Shown here: in pieces, positions 17,202 to 27,166 of the stretch | How positions within the stretch are numbered: the stretch's first letter is position 1 | How the letters are laid out: every line of letters starts with the position of its first letter | NCBI GenBank assembly: GCA_025359885.1 | Contig: JANYDG010000114.1 | Location: 53,358-117,357 of the forward strand | Reading direction: 5' to 3' | Origin: Acidobacteriota bacterium | Lineage (GTDB): Bacteria; Acidobacteriota; Terriglobia; Terriglobales; Acidobacteriaceae | Length of the DNA: 64,000 nt | The notes under the pieces: model-generated | What the model was told of the DNA's origin: nothing | The model's database searches: none | The model's input: the letters and a program-made list of their open reading frames with translations, nothing else | Translations under genes and position numbers: made by a program

Positions 17202-19457
17202 ATGGTTCGAGTGTCTTCCGATGCGAAAAATGCTGCGCTGGCCGATGAAGCGGCTGCGCAGGGCGCGGTTTCTCACCCCTCAAAACTCATTGCGTTCCAC
17301 TCCAGTCCAGGCGGCCAAGGCTCCGAATCCGGAGCCGTTATCTTGAGCGCCCACCAACTCGTCGAGTTCTATCGGCTTATGTACACCTCGCGGCGCATCG
17401 ACGACCGTGAAATCATGCTCAAGCGCCAGCAGAAAGTCTTCTTCCAGATCTCTGCCGCCGGCCATGAAGCGTTCCAGGTTGCAGCTGCCTTGGCCACGCG
17501 CCCCGGCTATGACTGGTTCGTGCCCTACTATCGCGACCGCGCTCTCTGCTTTGCCCTCGGCGTCAGTGCAGAAGATATGTTCCTGCAATCCGTCGGCGCG
17601 GCAGCCGACCCTGCCAGTGGTGGCCGTCAGATGCCTACCCACTGGAGCAGCCCAGAGCTGCACATCGTCAGCACCTCGTCATCGACCGCAACTCAAGTCC
17701 TCCACGCCGTTGGCGTCGCCGAGGCTGGGCGGTACTATTCCCGGTTTCCTGAAGCGTCTGAACAATCTGACAGCGACTACCGCGCCTTCCACGATGTCAG
17801 TTTTACCGCTGATGAAGTCGTCGTGACCTGCATCGGTGAGGGCGCCACCTCCCAGGGAGAATTCTGGGAGGCTCTCAACACCGCGTCCAACCAGAAGCTA
17901 CCCGTCATCTTTTGCGTCGAAGACAACGGATATGCCATCTCTGTCCCTGTCGAAGTCAACACTTCAGGCGGTAATATTTCTCGCCTTGTCGCCAATTTTC
18001 CCAATTTCCACTTCGCTGAAGTAGACGGCACTGACCCCGAGGCCAGCTACCAGGCCTTTGTCGAGGCGGTCGCCTATTGCCGCGCTGGAAAAGGCCCAGC
18101 ACTCGTTCACGGGCACTGCGTCCGCATCTACTCCCATTCCTTCTCGGACGACGACAAGCATTACCGCGCCCATGACGAACGCGACGCCGACGCGATGCGA
18201 GACCCGCTCCACAAGCTCCAGATGCGTCTCCTCCGCGAAGACATCCTAAGCACCACCGAGCTCACCGCTCTTGAGCAGGGAATCGACGAACAGGTTGCCG
18301 CAGCAGCCATTCGGGCTGTCGAGGCTCCCCTTCCGCTGGTCTCCAGCATCTCTCGTCACATCTACTCCGAGGATTACGACCCCACCCGCAGCTTACTTGC
18401 GACCAAACCTCAACAGGCGGATCCGAAGGCCGCTGACAAGACCATGGCCGACCTCATCAACGTCTGTCTCCGCGATGAAATGCGCCGCGATCCGCGCATC
18501 CTCGTCTACGGCGAAGACGTTGCCGACGCGAGCCGTGTCGAGGCCCTCAAGGAAGTTAAAGGCAAGGGCGGCGTCTTCAAGCTCACGCACGGACTGCAGA
18601 CGGAGTTTGGTTCCGGCCGCGTCTTCAATTCACCGCTCGCAGAGGCAAACATCGTCGGCCGTGCCATCGGCTATGCTGTGCGCGGTCTCAAGCCCGTCGT
18701 TGAAATTCAGTTCTTTGATTACATCTGGCCCGCCATGCACCAGATTCGAAACGAATTAGCCCTCATGCGCTGGCGATCCAACGGTGGCTTCAGCGCCTCC
18801 GTCGTCCTGCGTGTTCCCATTGGCGGCTACCTCACGGGCGGCTCCATCTACCACTCCCAGTCGGGCGAATCCATCTTCACTCACCTACCCGGCCTGCGCG
18901 TTGTCTTTCCGTCCAACGCCCTTGATGCCAATGGACTGCTGCGCACCGCCATCCGCTGCGATGACCCTGTCCTCTTTCTGGAGCACAAGCGCCTTTACAG
19001 GGAGCCCTACGGCCGGGCACCCTACCCCGGTCCGGACTACATGGTCCCTTTCGGAAAGGCGGCCATAGTCCGGCCAGGAACCGACGTCACCATTGTCACC
19101 TACGGCGCACTTGTTCCTCGCGCCCTGCAGGCGGCACAACGTGCAGAGCGCGAACATAGCCTCCAGGTTGAGGTGCTCGATCTCCGTACCCTCAGCCCTT
19201 ACGACTGGGAAGCGATCGCCACATCCGTCAAGAAGACCAGCCGTGTCATCGTCGCCTATGAAGATATGAAAAGCTGGGGATACGGCGCAGAAATTGCCGC
19301 CCGCATCGCCGACGAACTCTTCGAAGACCTCGACGCCCCGGTTAAACGAGTTGCAGCAATGGACTCTTTTGTCGCCTACCAACCGGTCCTTGAAGACGCG
19401 ATCCTGCCCCAACCCGAAGACTTGCTCAGGGCGATCGTGGAGTTAAAGAAGTTTTGA
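17202..19457 (+). CDS. Fused alpha-beta E1 subunit of a 2-oxoacid dehydrogenase complex
   Basis: This 751-residue protein joins the alpha and beta E1 subunits of a thiamine-diphosphate 2-oxoacid dehydrogenase. The alpha part, residues about 45-380, has the ThDP motif [19 protein letters not shown] ending in DNGYAISVP. The beta part, residues about 415-750, has [22 protein letters not shown], the conserved [12 protein letters not shown] loop and [10 protein letters not shown]. The enzyme decarboxylates a 2-oxoacid and passes the acyl group to lipoyl E2. The sequence favours branched-chain oxoacids, but pyruvate cannot be excluded, and no E2 or E3 gene is nearby. I chose the ATG at 17202 because GGGAGG lies eight bases upstream. 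The following glycosyltransferase overlaps its stop by four bases. Confidence 0.88.
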   Translation: MVRVSSDAKNAALADEAAAQGAVSHPSKLIAFHSSPGGQGSESGAVILSAHQLVEFYRLMYTSRRIDDREIMLKRQQKVFFQISAAGHEAFQVAAALATRPGYDWFVPYYRDRALCFALGVSAEDMFLQSVGAAADPASGGRQMPTHWSSPELHIVSTSSSTATQVLHAVGVAEAGRYYSRFPEASEQSDSDYRAFHDVSFTADEVVVTCIGEGATSQGEFWEALNTASNQKLPVIFCVEDNGYAISVPVEVNTSGGNISRLVANFPNFHFAEVDGTDPEASYQAFVEAVAYCRAGKGPALVHGHCVRIYSHSFSDDDKHYRAHDERDADAMRDPLHKLQMRLLREDILSTTELTALEQGIDEQVAAAAIRAVEAPLPLVSSISRHIYSEDYDPTRSLLATKPQQADPKAADKTMADLINVCLRDEMRRDPRILVYGEDVADASRVEALKEVKGKGGVFKLTHGLQTEFGSGRVFNSPLAEANIVGRAIGYAVRGLKPVVEIQFFDYIWPAMHQIRNELALMRWRSNGGFSASVVLRVPIGGYLTGGSIYHSQSGESIFTHLPGLRVVFPSNALDANGLLRTAIRCDDPVLFLEHKRLYREPYGRAPYPGPDYMVPFGKAAIVRPGTDVTIVTYGALVPRALQAAQRAEREHSLQVEVLDLRTLSPYDWEAIATSVKKTSRVIVAYEDMKSWGYGAEIAARIADELFEDLDAPVKRVAAMDSFVAYQPVLEDAILPQPEDLLRAIVELKKF

Positions 19458-20638
19458 ACACCTCGCCAGGATCGGCGACGAAGTTGTTGCCAAAGCGGAT
19501 CTTGCTGGTAGGCAACTACGAGCCCGATGAGCAGCAAAGCATGCAACGCTATAGCCGTTGGTTGATGCATGCGCTGCGAGCGAGGGGCTTCACCGTGCTG
19601 CTGATTCGCCCTGTCCCCTTGATCTCAAGATTGGCCAAGGGACCATTCCGGCGTCCGTCCATCATCAAATATCTCGGCTACCTCGACAAATTTCTCATCT
19701 TTCCAACACAGTTGAGATCTGCGGCAAAGTCCTTCGATCTCGTCCACATCTGTGACCATTCAAACTCGATGTATGTTGGAGCTACGAGTGGAGTAACGAC
19801 CGTTATTACTTGCCACGACGTTCTGGCGATTCGCTCGGCACTGGGGGAGTTTCCAGTCAATCGGACAGGATGGTCCGGGCGGTGGCTTCAGTCGTGGATT
19901 CTGAGGGGTTTGCGCCGCGCTGCGCACGTCATTTGTGTTTCGGCCAAGACGGCTGATGACCTCAAAAGACTGATGGACGAATCGGGGAAGTGCAATGTGA
20001 CGAAAATCATTCGGGTGATCTTCAATCCTTTGAACTGGCCTTATAAGCCAGAGCCTGATATGCCGGAGTCTTTGCTTCAGCGGCTTGGGTTAATGCCTGG
20101 TGAACCCTATTTTCTGCACGTTGGCGGGAACCAGTGGTACAAGAATCGCGCCGCAGTGATCCGAATCTTTCAGAAGCTTGCCGGAATGAAGGAATTTTTG
20201 ACATCGAAACTCGTGCTGGCCGGCAAGCCGCTTCCGGCAGATCTGGTTGCGTTCGTCCATGAGCTTGGTTTGGGCGAGCGAATCGTCTCGGCGATCGGAA
20301 CGACGAATGAGGAGTTGGAGGCGCTTTACAGCAATGCGCTGATGATGATTTTTCCTTCGCTTGAGGAGGGCTTTGGCTGGCCGATCGTGGAGGCACAGGC
20401 TTGCGGCTGCCCGGTCGCTGTGACTGGTCGGCCACCGATGACGGAGGTGGCGGGTGATGGGGCCATCTTCTTTGATCCGGCGGACGCCGCTGGTGCGTCC
20501 GAGGCAATTCGAGCGGGACTGGAAGTAAGGGCTGCTTTGCGAGAATCTGGCTTCCGTAACCTGGCTCAGTTCAGCGAAGACACAATTGTCTCGGAATATC
20601 TGACTTTCTACGCGGATGTCTACGTCGTTGCGAGCTAG
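19454..20638 (+). CDS. Family 4 glycosyltransferase (GT-B fold)
   Basis: This 394-residue protein is a GT-B glycosyltransferase of the GT4 type, which transfers a sugar from a nucleotide donor to a glycan or lipid acceptor at the cytoplasmic face. The C-terminal donor domain has [13 protein letters not shown] near residue 220 and the E-x7-E signature in [20 protein letters not shown] near residue 302. The proposed TTG start at 19454 lies inside the stop of the E1 gene, and no ATG occurs for about 29 codons, so the start is open to question. Its stop shares the palindrome CTAG with the stop of the convergent hydrolase gene. The acceptor is unknown, and the neighbouring metabolic gene gives no clue. 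Confidence 0.85.
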   Translation: MNTSPGSATKLLPKRILLVGNYEPDEQQSMQRYSRWLMHALRARGFTVLLIRPVPLISRLAKGPFRRPSIIKYLGYLDKFLIFPTQLRSAAKSFDLVHICDHSNSMYVGATSGVTTVITCHDVLAIRSALGEFPVNRTGWSGRWLQSWILRGLRRAAHVICVSAKTADDLKRLMDESGKCNVTKIIRVIFNPLNWPYKPEPDMPESLLQRLGLMPGEPYFLHVGGNQWYKNRAAVIRIFQKLAGMKEFLTSKLVLAGKPLPADLVAFVHELGLGERIVSAIGTTNEELEALYSNALMMIFPSLEEGFGWPIVEAQACGCPVAVTGRPPMTEVAGDGAIFFDPADAAGASEAIRAGLEVRAALRESGFRNLAQFSEDTIVSEYLTFYADVYVVAS

Positions 20639-21612
20639 TGTTCCAAGCGTGCAGTGACGGGCAGATCGTCAATCCAGCGCTGAACGGATTCACTGAAGTG
20701 CGGGTCTTGAGTTGAGGGTGCGTTGAGCCACGCCAGTGTCCGGTTGACTTGAGTTGCTTTGTAAGCCGCTGGCGGGATTGCAGTCTGCCCGGTTGCAGGC
20801 TGGTTCAAGAGCCACAGCGATGGAATCCGAAGGGCTTGTACCGCCTCCGTGAGGTTGTATCGGTCCTTGACCAGCAATTGCGCGGGGACCAGCCTGCTGC
20901 GACTGTCGTTGAAGATGGTCGTCGTGGCATTTTGCTGAGGTGCGTCAAGGATTACGCCGGTGAGCTCAGGATGATCGGCCGCCAGTTCTGCGGCGATGGT
21001 CGCTCCAAGCCCGCTGCCAAACAAGACAACGGATTTTGCGGGAAAGCTGCGAGTCAGCGTGAGCCAGGTCAGGGCCCATTCAGAGTCCTGGCGAAGCTGC
21101 TGTTCGCTGGGCTTGCCTGCCTCACGAATTGTCTGGCTTTGACCATAACCACGATAATCAAAGGCAAAAACGTTCAGGTGTTGCCTGTGCAAGCTCGCGA
21201 TGCTGTCAACGGTTTCGCTCAGGTTGCCGTCGGCACCATGCAGATAGAGCACTGTGAAGCGCGCATTTTCTGCGGGCAGCCACCAGCCGGTGAGTTGGGT
21301 GGTGCCGGTTTCGGTAGCGGCAAACTTGATGGACTCGAAGGGTAATCCGATGCTGGCCGGTGTGCGAGTCATCTCTGTTTTTGGATGGTAAAGAAGCTGC
21401 CATGAGCCTTGCCAGTAGAGGAAGCAGAGCGCAATCCAACCTAAGGCTACAGCGGCCAAAACTGCGATTGCAGCGGCAGAAAGCAGCCAGCGCGGAGAAA
21501 CGAGCGGGAAGTCTCTGGTGGGCTGGCGGAGTTCGTTGGCGGCTTTTTCAAAGGCAGAAATTCGCGGCACCGAGGGCTTTGGTCGGTTCCGAGTTGGCTT
21601 GGATTGAGTCAT
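20635..21612 (-). CDS. Membrane-anchored alpha/beta hydrolase, incomplete catalytic triad
   Basis: This protein of about 325 residues has one N-terminal membrane helix (residues about 45-68, AAIAVLAAVALGWIALCFLYW) and an extracytoplasmic or cytoplasmic alpha/beta-hydrolase domain like that of BEM46/YfhR proteins. LYLHGADGNLSETV is the oxyanion segment, FDYRGYGQS a family motif and FGSGLGATIAAELA the nucleophile elbow. The strand that normally carries the catalytic acid reads SLWLLNQPATGQ and has no Asp or Glu at the expected place; a His is present in DPHFSESV. Activity is therefore uncertain. The start may be ATG at 21612; a TTG at 21675 would add 21 residues. It overlaps the convergent glycosyltransferase stop. 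Confidence 0.75.
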   Translation of the reverse strand: MTQSKPTRNRPKPSVPRISAFEKAANELRQPTRDFPLVSPRWLLSAAAIAVLAAVALGWIALCFLYWQGSWQLLYHPKTEMTRTPASIGLPFESIKFAATETGTTQLTGWWLPAENARFTVLYLHGADGNLSETVDSIASLHRQHLNVFAFDYRGYGQSQTIREAGKPSEQQLRQDSEWALTWLTLTRSFPAKSVVLFGSGLGATIAAELAADHPELTGVILDAPQQNATTTIFNDSRSRLVPAQLLVKDRYNLTEAVQALRIPSLWLLNQPATGQTAIPPAAYKATQVNRTLAWLNAPSTQDPHFSESVQRWIDDLPVTARLEH

Positions 21613-21740
21613 GGTTGCGGGGAATCTCGGAATCAAGACGGGTGAGGCAGCAGGAGCGGAACACGATTTCAACAACGCCAGTGTGAATCGCGACTGGCCG
21701 GGAAGGGGTGTTCCGCTCGAAGGCCTACAGGGTTGCCACG

Positions 21741-22493
21741 TTAGTACTTGACGATGGCGGCGAAGGAGTCTGGCTTGAGGCTGGCTCCGCCGACGAGTGC
21801 GCCGTCGATTTCAACTTCGCCGAGCAGGGCGGTGGCGTTGTCGGGCTTGACGGAACCACCGTAGAGGATGCGGACGGCAGCGGCAACTTCAGAGCCGAGC
21901 AGTTTGGCAACTTCAGCGCGAACAATTTTGTGGGCTTCGACGGCCATCTCGGGGGTGGCGGTTTTGCCGGTGCCGATGGCCCAGACGGGTTCATAGGCAA
22001 TGACGATTGGCGCGGCAGCCTCGGCGGTGATGCCGACGAAGGCTCCGGCGATCTGGGTCTTGAGCACCTCGGCGGTCAGGCCACCTTCGCGCTCGGCCAG
22101 CACTTCGCCAATGCAGACGACGGGAACGATGCCGTGTTTGAGAGCGGTGTGCAGCTTCTTGTTCACGACCTCGTCTGTCTCGTTGAAGTACTGACGACGC
22201 TCGGAGTGACCGATGAGGGTGTGCGTGGCACCGACAGCCTTGAGCATGGCTGCGGAGGTTTCGCCGGTATAAGCACCTTCCTCGGCGAAGTGCATGTTCT
22301 GCAGGCCGGCGGAGACGTTGGACCCCGCAACAGCGGCGACGACGGTGGCGAGCGAGGTGACGGATGGAAAGAGAGCGATTTCGTCGCGGTCATGACCGGC
22401 AACGAGCGGCAGAAAGGCATCGGTGAAGGCTTTGGCTTCAGCGGGAGTCTTGAACATTTTCCAATTAGCGGCGATCAGTGACTTGCGCGACAT
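21741..22493 (-). CDS. tpiA: Triosephosphate isomerase
   Basis: This 250-residue cytosolic enzyme interconverts dihydroxyacetone phosphate and glyceraldehyde-3-phosphate in glycolysis and gluconeogenesis. Active-site residues are clear: Lys in AANWKMFK, His in LIGHSERR and the catalytic Glu in AYEPVWAIGTGKTA. The phosphate-binding loop YGGSVKPDN is near the end. The length equals the family norm. The ATG at 22493 has GAGGAT upstream. It is not in a gap-pgk-tpi operon here; its neighbours are unrelated. Confidence 0.97.
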   Translation of the reverse strand: MSRKSLIAANWKMFKTPAEAKAFTDAFLPLVAGHDRDEIALFPSVTSLATVVAAVAGSNVSAGLQNMHFAEEGAYTGETSAAMLKAVGATHTLIGHSERRQYFNETDEVVNKKLHTALKHGIVPVVCIGEVLAEREGGLTAEVLKTQIAGAFVGITAEAAAPIVIAYEPVWAIGTGKTATPEMAVEAHKIVRAEVAKLLGSEVAAAVRILYGGSVKPDNATALLGEVEIDGALVGGASLKPDSFAAIVKY

Positions 22494-22865
22494 GATGATT
22501 TATATCCTCAGCACCATTTTAGGCGATGGAAGTGAGGGAAACGGGCTGGATTGAAGGCTTCAGGTTGCATTGCCATGGAACCCGATGTTCAAAGAAGCGA
22601 ATTAATCGGCAACATTTGAAAATATTGGAGGGGGGGAGGGGGGGGTACCCAATTTGTGATCATTTTGGCCATTTTGACCAATTTTTGAAGGGAACCCTGG
22701 CGAAGTGTGGCCAATTGAAGTTCGCGAGAGGGTTGCGGGGGCGAAAGCGTTGGGGTTCAAAGCAGAGGCCGGAGGCTCTGTGATTTGATTGTGCACTTTT
22801 CGGCGGAAATTCTACGCAAAGTCGTTGAGCCAATTTTGTAGCTGTCACGAGAATGGGTGCGAAGC
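22494..22865. other. tpiA upstream region with G-tract and palindrome
   Basis: No gene is supported in these 372 bases. The region contains an unusual purine tract at 22627-22645 (GGA, seven G, A, eight G) and, 20 bases on, an imperfect palindrome TTGGCC-N5-GACCAA at 22665-22681. It lies upstream of tpiA, which reads leftward, and downstream of modC. The palindrome may be an operator for tpiA. Confidence 0.5.
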
Positions 22866-23582
22866 TTAATTTGGCTGCAGTCGGGCGAGGAGGCGGGTGC
22901 GCTCGGAGGCGAGGACTTCGCTGGCGGGGCCCAGGGCGGCGAGTTTCCCCTCTTCAAGGAGAGCAACCTGGGCTTCGGTGGCGAGGGCGTCAGCCGCGTC
23001 GTGAGTGACGAGAATGGTTTGGATGTTCTGTTCGGCAAGCCAGGTTTGAAGACGGGTAAGGACCTGGTCGCGAGCGTCGGCGTCAAGGGCGGAGAGTGGT
23101 TCGTCGAGGAGCAGGAGGCGTGGTTTGGGAGCGAGGGCGCGGGCGAGGGAGACTCGTTGCGCTTCACCGCCGGAGAGGGCGCGGGGGCTGCGGTGGGCGA
23201 GGTGGGCGGCTCCGACGAGTTGGAGCATGTCGGTGACTTGCTGCTGGCGGGGCTGCTGAGGCTGCTTTGCAAGCCCGTAGGCTACATTTGCAGCCACGGT
23301 GTAGTGGGGGAAGAGGGCTGATTGCTGAGCAACGAGGCCGACTCCGCGTTGTGGGGTACCTGGACCGGGCCGCAGATGCCGGCGTGTCCTGGTGTCAGTG
23401 ATGGTCACGCCATTGACCAGAATGTGACCTGAATCGGGAATTTCAAGGCCGGCAATCAAGCGAAGCAGGGTACTTTTGCCAGCGCCGGAGGGACCAAAGA
23501 CGACGGTCCAGAGAGCTGGAAGCTGGCAATCGATTGCGAGTTGGAAGCTGCCGCGACGGGCGTTGAGTTGAAGCTCAACCAT
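22866..23582 (-). CDS. modC: Molybdate ABC transporter ATP-binding protein
   Basis: This 238-residue ABC ATPase powers molybdate uptake with ModA and ModB. It shows Walker A GPSGAGKSTLLRLIAGLE, the Q-loop region RGVGLVAQQSALF, the signature LSGGEAQRVSLARAL and Walker B RLLLLDEPLSALDAD, followed by the switch His in TILVTHDAADAL. It stops soon after the ATPase core and so lacks the C-terminal TOBE (molybdate-sensing) domain of enteric ModC, which is about 350 residues. I chose the ATG at 23582 because CAGGAGGC lies five bases upstream, and it overlaps the modB stop by eight bases. It is the last gene of the mod unit. Assignment to molybdate rather than tungstate or sulfate rests on the neighbours. 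Confidence 0.92.
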   Translation of the reverse strand: MVELQLNARRGSFQLAIDCQLPALWTVVFGPSGAGKSTLLRLIAGLEIPDSGHILVNGVTITDTRTRRHLRPGPGTPQRGVGLVAQQSALFPHYTVAANVAYGLAKQPQQPRQQQVTDMLQLVGAAHLAHRSPRALSGGEAQRVSLARALAPKPRLLLLDEPLSALDADARDQVLTRLQTWLAEQNIQTILVTHDAADALATEAQVALLEEGKLAALGPASEVLASERTRLLARLQPN

Positions 23583-24276
23583 TGCGGCCTCCTGAGACTT
23601 TTGCAGAGGATTGCTGCGCGCCAAGGATTGCCTGTGGTCGAGCATAAATGGCAATCAGTGCGGTGACGCAAACGATGAGCAGGATGGCTGCGGTGCGGTT
23701 GGCGGCGGCGTATTCAAAACCCTGGACCTGGTTGAAGAGGACGATGGAAAGGGTGCGGGTGGAGCCGGGGATATCGCCGCCGAGCATGAGGACGACGCCG
23801 AATTCGCCGAGTGTATGGAGGAAGCTGAGGATGGCTGCGGCGAGGATGGAACGTGCTGCGAGGGGCACGAGAAGGGTGCGGACAAGGCGGATGGAGCCTG
23901 CGCCGAGAAGGCGGGCGGCATCGGTGAGCGACGAGTCAATTGCGCTGAAACCAGCGACGATGGGCTGGACGGCAAAGGGCAGGCTGTAGAGGACGGAGCC
24001 GACGACCAATCCTGCAAACGAAAAAGCCAGGGGATGGCCAAGGAGGCTGGCGATCAGGCGTCCAATGCCGGTAAGCGGACCCAAAAGGACAAGCAAATAG
24101 AAGCCCAGAACGGTGGGGGGCAAGACGAGGGGCAGTGAAGTGAGGGCCTGGACGGGAGCGCGGAGGCGGGAAGTGGTGAGGGAGAGCCAGGCAGCCAGGG
24201 GTACGGCGATGCAGAGGAGGATCGCGGTGGTGACGGTGGCGAGTTTGAGGGTGAGGAAGAGGGCCTGCCAGTCCAT
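23575..24276 (-). CDS. modB: Molybdate ABC transporter permease
   Basis: This 233-residue integral membrane protein has five to six hydrophobic segments and the permease EAA-like motif in DAARLLGAGSIRLVRTLLVPL, which docks to the ATPase. The ModB-type signature SLPLVLPPTVLGFYLL is present near residue 47, as is FLHTLGEFGVVLMLGG near residue 152. It forms the channel for molybdate entry from the periplasm. It overlaps modC by eight bases. modA is upstream but separated by about 600 bases, which is unusual for a mod operon. The ATG at 24276 lacks a strong ribosome-binding site but matches the usual length. Confidence 0.93.
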   Translation of the reverse strand: MDWQALFLTLKLATVTTAILLCIAVPLAAWLSLTTSRLRAPVQALTSLPLVLPPTVLGFYLLVLLGPLTGIGRLIASLLGHPLAFSFAGLVVGSVLYSLPFAVQPIVAGFSAIDSSLTDAARLLGAGSIRLVRTLLVPLAARSILAAAILSFLHTLGEFGVVLMLGGDIPGSTRTLSIVLFNQVQGFEYAAANRTAAILLIVCVTALIAIYARPQAILGAQQSSAKVSGGRNG

Positions 24277-24880
24277 GCAGACTTGAGTGTAATTTAGGCG
24301 TCAGGCTGTTTTGCGGACTGAGTGTGTGGGAGGAACAATTCCCATTTCCGCTTCCAGATCAAGCATCGCCTGAGGTCTGGGCCGTCGCATGATCATCGTG
24401 TCGCCGAGGAACTCTGCTTTCTGATGGTTGAAAAAAGATGCAACCCGCCTGCTTTTCGCCTGTGAAGCCGTATCGCTCAACCTGGGTCTTGCCAGGCAAT
24501 CTCTGAAGGTTTTTTTATGAGAAAGGGAGCACCTGGGATCGAAATTCCGTTCCTGCCGCTCTGTTGGTGTCGAAGTTGCCAAAGGCTTAGAACCTCGTCG
24601 GCATCCTCGAATCAGGGGCTTGTGAAGATTGACCGGAAGCCCTTCAGATTGGCGAGACTACGGCTGTTGGTGTCTGCGGACTGCAAACAACCCAAGCGAG
24701 AAACGACTTCATCCACAGGAGCGCTGATAACAACGTTACGTTAGCGCCAGACCTTTCTCCGCAGGTGCAGCGGCGATTGCTGGAGGATGGGCATGAACGC
24801 CGCGGTAAACGAAAGTCCTGGGCATGGAATGAAGCTGATTCGTGGGGAGCGAAGGATGCAAATCAGCATAACCGGGGTGC
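24277..24880. other. Long gap between modB and modA with no confident gene
   Basis: These 604 bases lie between two genes that normally adjoin. A minus-strand frame at 24301-24582 could encode up to 93 residues from a TTG, or 31 residues from ATG 24396 ending in GIVPPTHSVRKTA, but it shows no known domain and poor start signals. An imperfect inverted repeat with GCGC ends lies at 24721-24747. I recognise no transposase remnant. The stretch may be a decayed gene or an insertion. Confidence 0.35.
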
Positions 24881-25741
24881 TCACTTTGCGGGGGTGAGGC
24901 CGGCAGCGGCGAGTTGTTGTTGGACAGCGCGGGAGAGGAGGAAGGAGAGGAATTTGTGGGCGTTTTCGCGCTGGGTCGACCTGGTGATGATGACTGCGCC
25001 TTGTTCGATGGCGGGGTAGAGGTCTTTTGGGATGAGGAACCAGGTTCCGATGGATTGGAGGTGGGGGGTGTTGGCGGAGGTGAGGGAGATGAGGCCGGCG
25101 TCTGCGTTGGCGGTTTCAGCGAATTGGGCTGCCTGGGAGATGTTTTCAGCGGTGACAAGTTTTGGTTTGAGGATTTCGGCGAGCTTGAGACTGGTGAGGG
25201 CTGCGAGGGCGGCTCGGCCGTAGGGTGCGCGGTCGGGGTTGGCGATGGCGAGGCGCTGGAGTTTTGGATCGGAGAGGGTGGCGAGGGATGGCGTTGGGAA
25301 GTGACCATCTTTGCGGGTCCAAAGGACGAGGGTGCCGCGGGCGTAGATGACAGGCGTGGAGGAGTCGCTAAAGCCGTTGGCTGCGACGATGCCAGCGGTG
25401 TCGGCGAGGCCGGCGTCGAGGAGGCGCCTGGGGTAGCTGAGATCGGCGGCGAGGAAGAGGTCAAAGGGTGCGCCGTTTTGAATCTGGGTGGTGAGAGCTG
25501 CGGAGGCCTGGTAGGTGGCCTCGGCATGGATTCCCGTGACTTGATGGAATTGATCAAGGATGGGCGGGAGAACTGGCTGAAGGTCGGCGGCGGCGGCGAT
25601 TCGCAGAGGGGCCTGCTGGGCTTTTGCAACGTTGCAGAGGGCAAGAACGGCGACCAGAATCAGGGCATAAAACTGGCGCGTTGGTACGTAGCTGCCAAGG
25701 TTTTGTGATTTCGAATCAGGAATCTGCGAGGCGTTGAACAA
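24881..25741 (-). CDS. modA: Molybdate ABC transporter substrate-binding protein
   Basis: This 286-residue periplasmic protein captures molybdate for ModBC. A signal peptide covers residues about 22-42 (FYALILVAVLALCNVAKAQ). The mature part has the ModA pattern: LRIAAAADLQPVLPPIL, TYQASAALTTQIQNGAPFDLFLAADLSYP, then PDRAPYGRAALAAL. The proposed start is TTG at 25741, with GGAGAG seven bases upstream; no ATG is better placed before the signal peptide. It is divergent from thrC with a 60-base gap. The distance to modB suggests the operon has been interrupted. Confidence 0.92.
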   Translation of the reverse strand: MFNASQIPDSKSQNLGSYVPTRQFYALILVAVLALCNVAKAQQAPLRIAAAADLQPVLPPILDQFHQVTGIHAEATYQASAALTTQIQNGAPFDLFLAADLSYPRRLLDAGLADTAGIVAANGFSDSSTPVIYARGTLVLWTRKDGHFPTPSLATLSDPKLQRLAIANPDRAPYGRAALAALTSLKLAEILKPKLVTAENISQAAQFAETANADAGLISLTSANTPHLQSIGTWFLIPKDLYPAIEQGAVIITRSTQRENAHKFLSFLLSRAVQQQLAAAGLTPAK

Positions 25742-25801
25742 GAAGTTCTCTCCGGGTACGCGGGCGGACTGGGTGGCCTTGCTGGTAGGCTATCAGTTGA
25801 T

Positions 25802-27166
25802 ATGAACGACAATCTTCATCAGTTACGTTGTTGTGGTTGTGGTACGCGGATCCGCGGTGACCAGGCCGGGTCGATTTTTCGCTGCAAAGAGTGTGGCGAC
25901 CTGTTTGAAGTGGAGTATCCGGGGTGGTCTGCGGCGGGTGGAATGGACCGACCGAACGCTGGTGCGCTGAAGTGGCTTTGGCGGGAGCGACGCGCTTCCT
26001 CTGAGCTGCTGGATCGGTCAGGGGTTTGGCGGTTCCGTGAATTGCTGCCGATTCTGGACAGTTTTGGGAGCGCGGTCACGCTGCAGGAAGGCAACACTCC
26101 GCTCTATCATCTACCGCGTGCGGCGAGGGCGCTCGGGGTCGATCAGATTTACGCCAAGCATCAGGGGATGAATCCGAGCGGCTCGTTCAAAGATACCGGG
26201 ATGACTGCGGCGTTGAGCGTGGCCAAAGAGCGCGGGTTTGAATGGGTGGCTTGTGCATCGACGGGAAACACTTCAGCGGCGATGGCGGCCTATGCGGCGC
26301 GGGCAGGTTTGAAGAGCCTGGTATTGATTCCGCAGGGAAAGATAGCCTGGGGCAAGCTGGCGCAGGCGATGGATTATGGTGCGGTGACTTGCCAGTTGAA
26401 TACGGATTTTGATGGCTGCCTGCGGGTGTTGCTCTCGATTGTGCAGGAGGCTCCGATTTATCTGCTGAACTCGGTGAATCCGTACCGATTGGAGGGGCAG
26501 AAGACGCCTGCGCTGGAAATTGCCGAGTATTTCGACTGGAGTGTGCCGGAGCACATTCTGGTGCCGGGTGGGAATCTGGCGAACAGTTCTGCGCTGGGGA
26601 AGGGTTTTCGCGAGATGAAGGCGCTTGGGTTGATTTCGCGACTGCCGAAGATTTCTGTGATCCAGGCGGAAGAGGCGAATCCGCTGGTTCGGAGCTTTCG
26701 CGCGAATGACGGGCAGGCGCTGGAGCCGGTGAAGGCGACGACGCGGGCAACGGCGATTCGAATCGGGAACCCGGCTTCGTGGCGGAAGGCTGCGCGGGTG
26801 ATTCACGAGACGGGTGGTTGGTGCCTGGATGTGACGGAGGCGGAGATTGCGGTGGCGAAGGCGGAGCTGGGCCGCGAAGGGATTGGCTCGGAGCCGGCCT
26901 CGGCGGTGACCCTGGCGGGGCTGAAGAAGCTGGTGACGGAGGGGAAGGTTGTTGCTTCGGATACGGTGGTCCTGCTGTTGACCGGGCACACGCTGAAGGA
27001 TGCCGACTATACGATTGATTTCCATAAGGGCACCCTGCTGAGACCGGACGAGGCGGCGCCTCTGCTACCGGAGATTGAGGCGCTGCGTCGGAACGCTGTG
27101 GAAGTGGAAGCGACCCCGGCTGCGGTTTTGAAGACTTTGCATGAAATTCAAAGCAGGTGGGTTTAG
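25802..27166 (+). CDS. thrC: Threonine synthase
   Basis: This 454-residue PLP enzyme converts O-phosphohomoserine to threonine. An N-terminal zinc-ribbon-like segment (CCGCGTRI and CKECG) precedes the fold-type II PLP domain, as in many class II bacterial threonine synthases. The PLP lysine is in PSGSFKDTGM near residue 128, the phosphate-binding loop is STGNTSAAMAAYA, and PGGNLANSSALGKGF is diagnostic of the family. thrB overlaps its end by ten bases, so the pair forms a threonine operon. The ATG at 25802 has only a weak ribosome-binding site. Confidence 0.95.
   Translation: MNDNLHQLRCCGCGTRIRGDQAGSIFRCKECGDLFEVEYPGWSAAGGMDRPNAGALKWLWRERRASSELLDRSGVWRFRELLPILDSFGSAVTLQEGNTPLYHLPRAARALGVDQIYAKHQGMNPSGSFKDTGMTAALSVAKERGFEWVACASTGNTSAAMAAYAARAGLKSLVLIPQGKIAWGKLAQAMDYGAVTCQLNTDFDGCLRVLLSIVQEAPIYLLNSVNPYRLEGQKTPALEIAEYFDWSVPEHILVPGGNLANSSALGKGFREMKALGLISRLPKISVIQAEEANPLVRSFRANDGQALEPVKATTRATAIRIGNPASWRKAARVIHETGGWCLDVTEAEIAVAKAELGREGIGSEPASAVTLAGLKKLVTEGKVVASDTVVLLLTGHTLKDADYTIDFHKGTLLRPDEAAPLLPEIEALRRNAVEVEATPAAVLKTLHEIQSRWV

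Noticed and set aside
24517..24744. Plus-strand frame of 75 codons in the modA-modB gap
   Set aside because: No ribosome-binding site, no domain and irregular composition; not supported as a gene.
24914..25708. Plus-strand Gly/Glu-rich frame of 264 codons
   Set aside because: It is the complement of modA; the Gly/Glu/Val bias arises from the opposite reading of a GC-rich gene.
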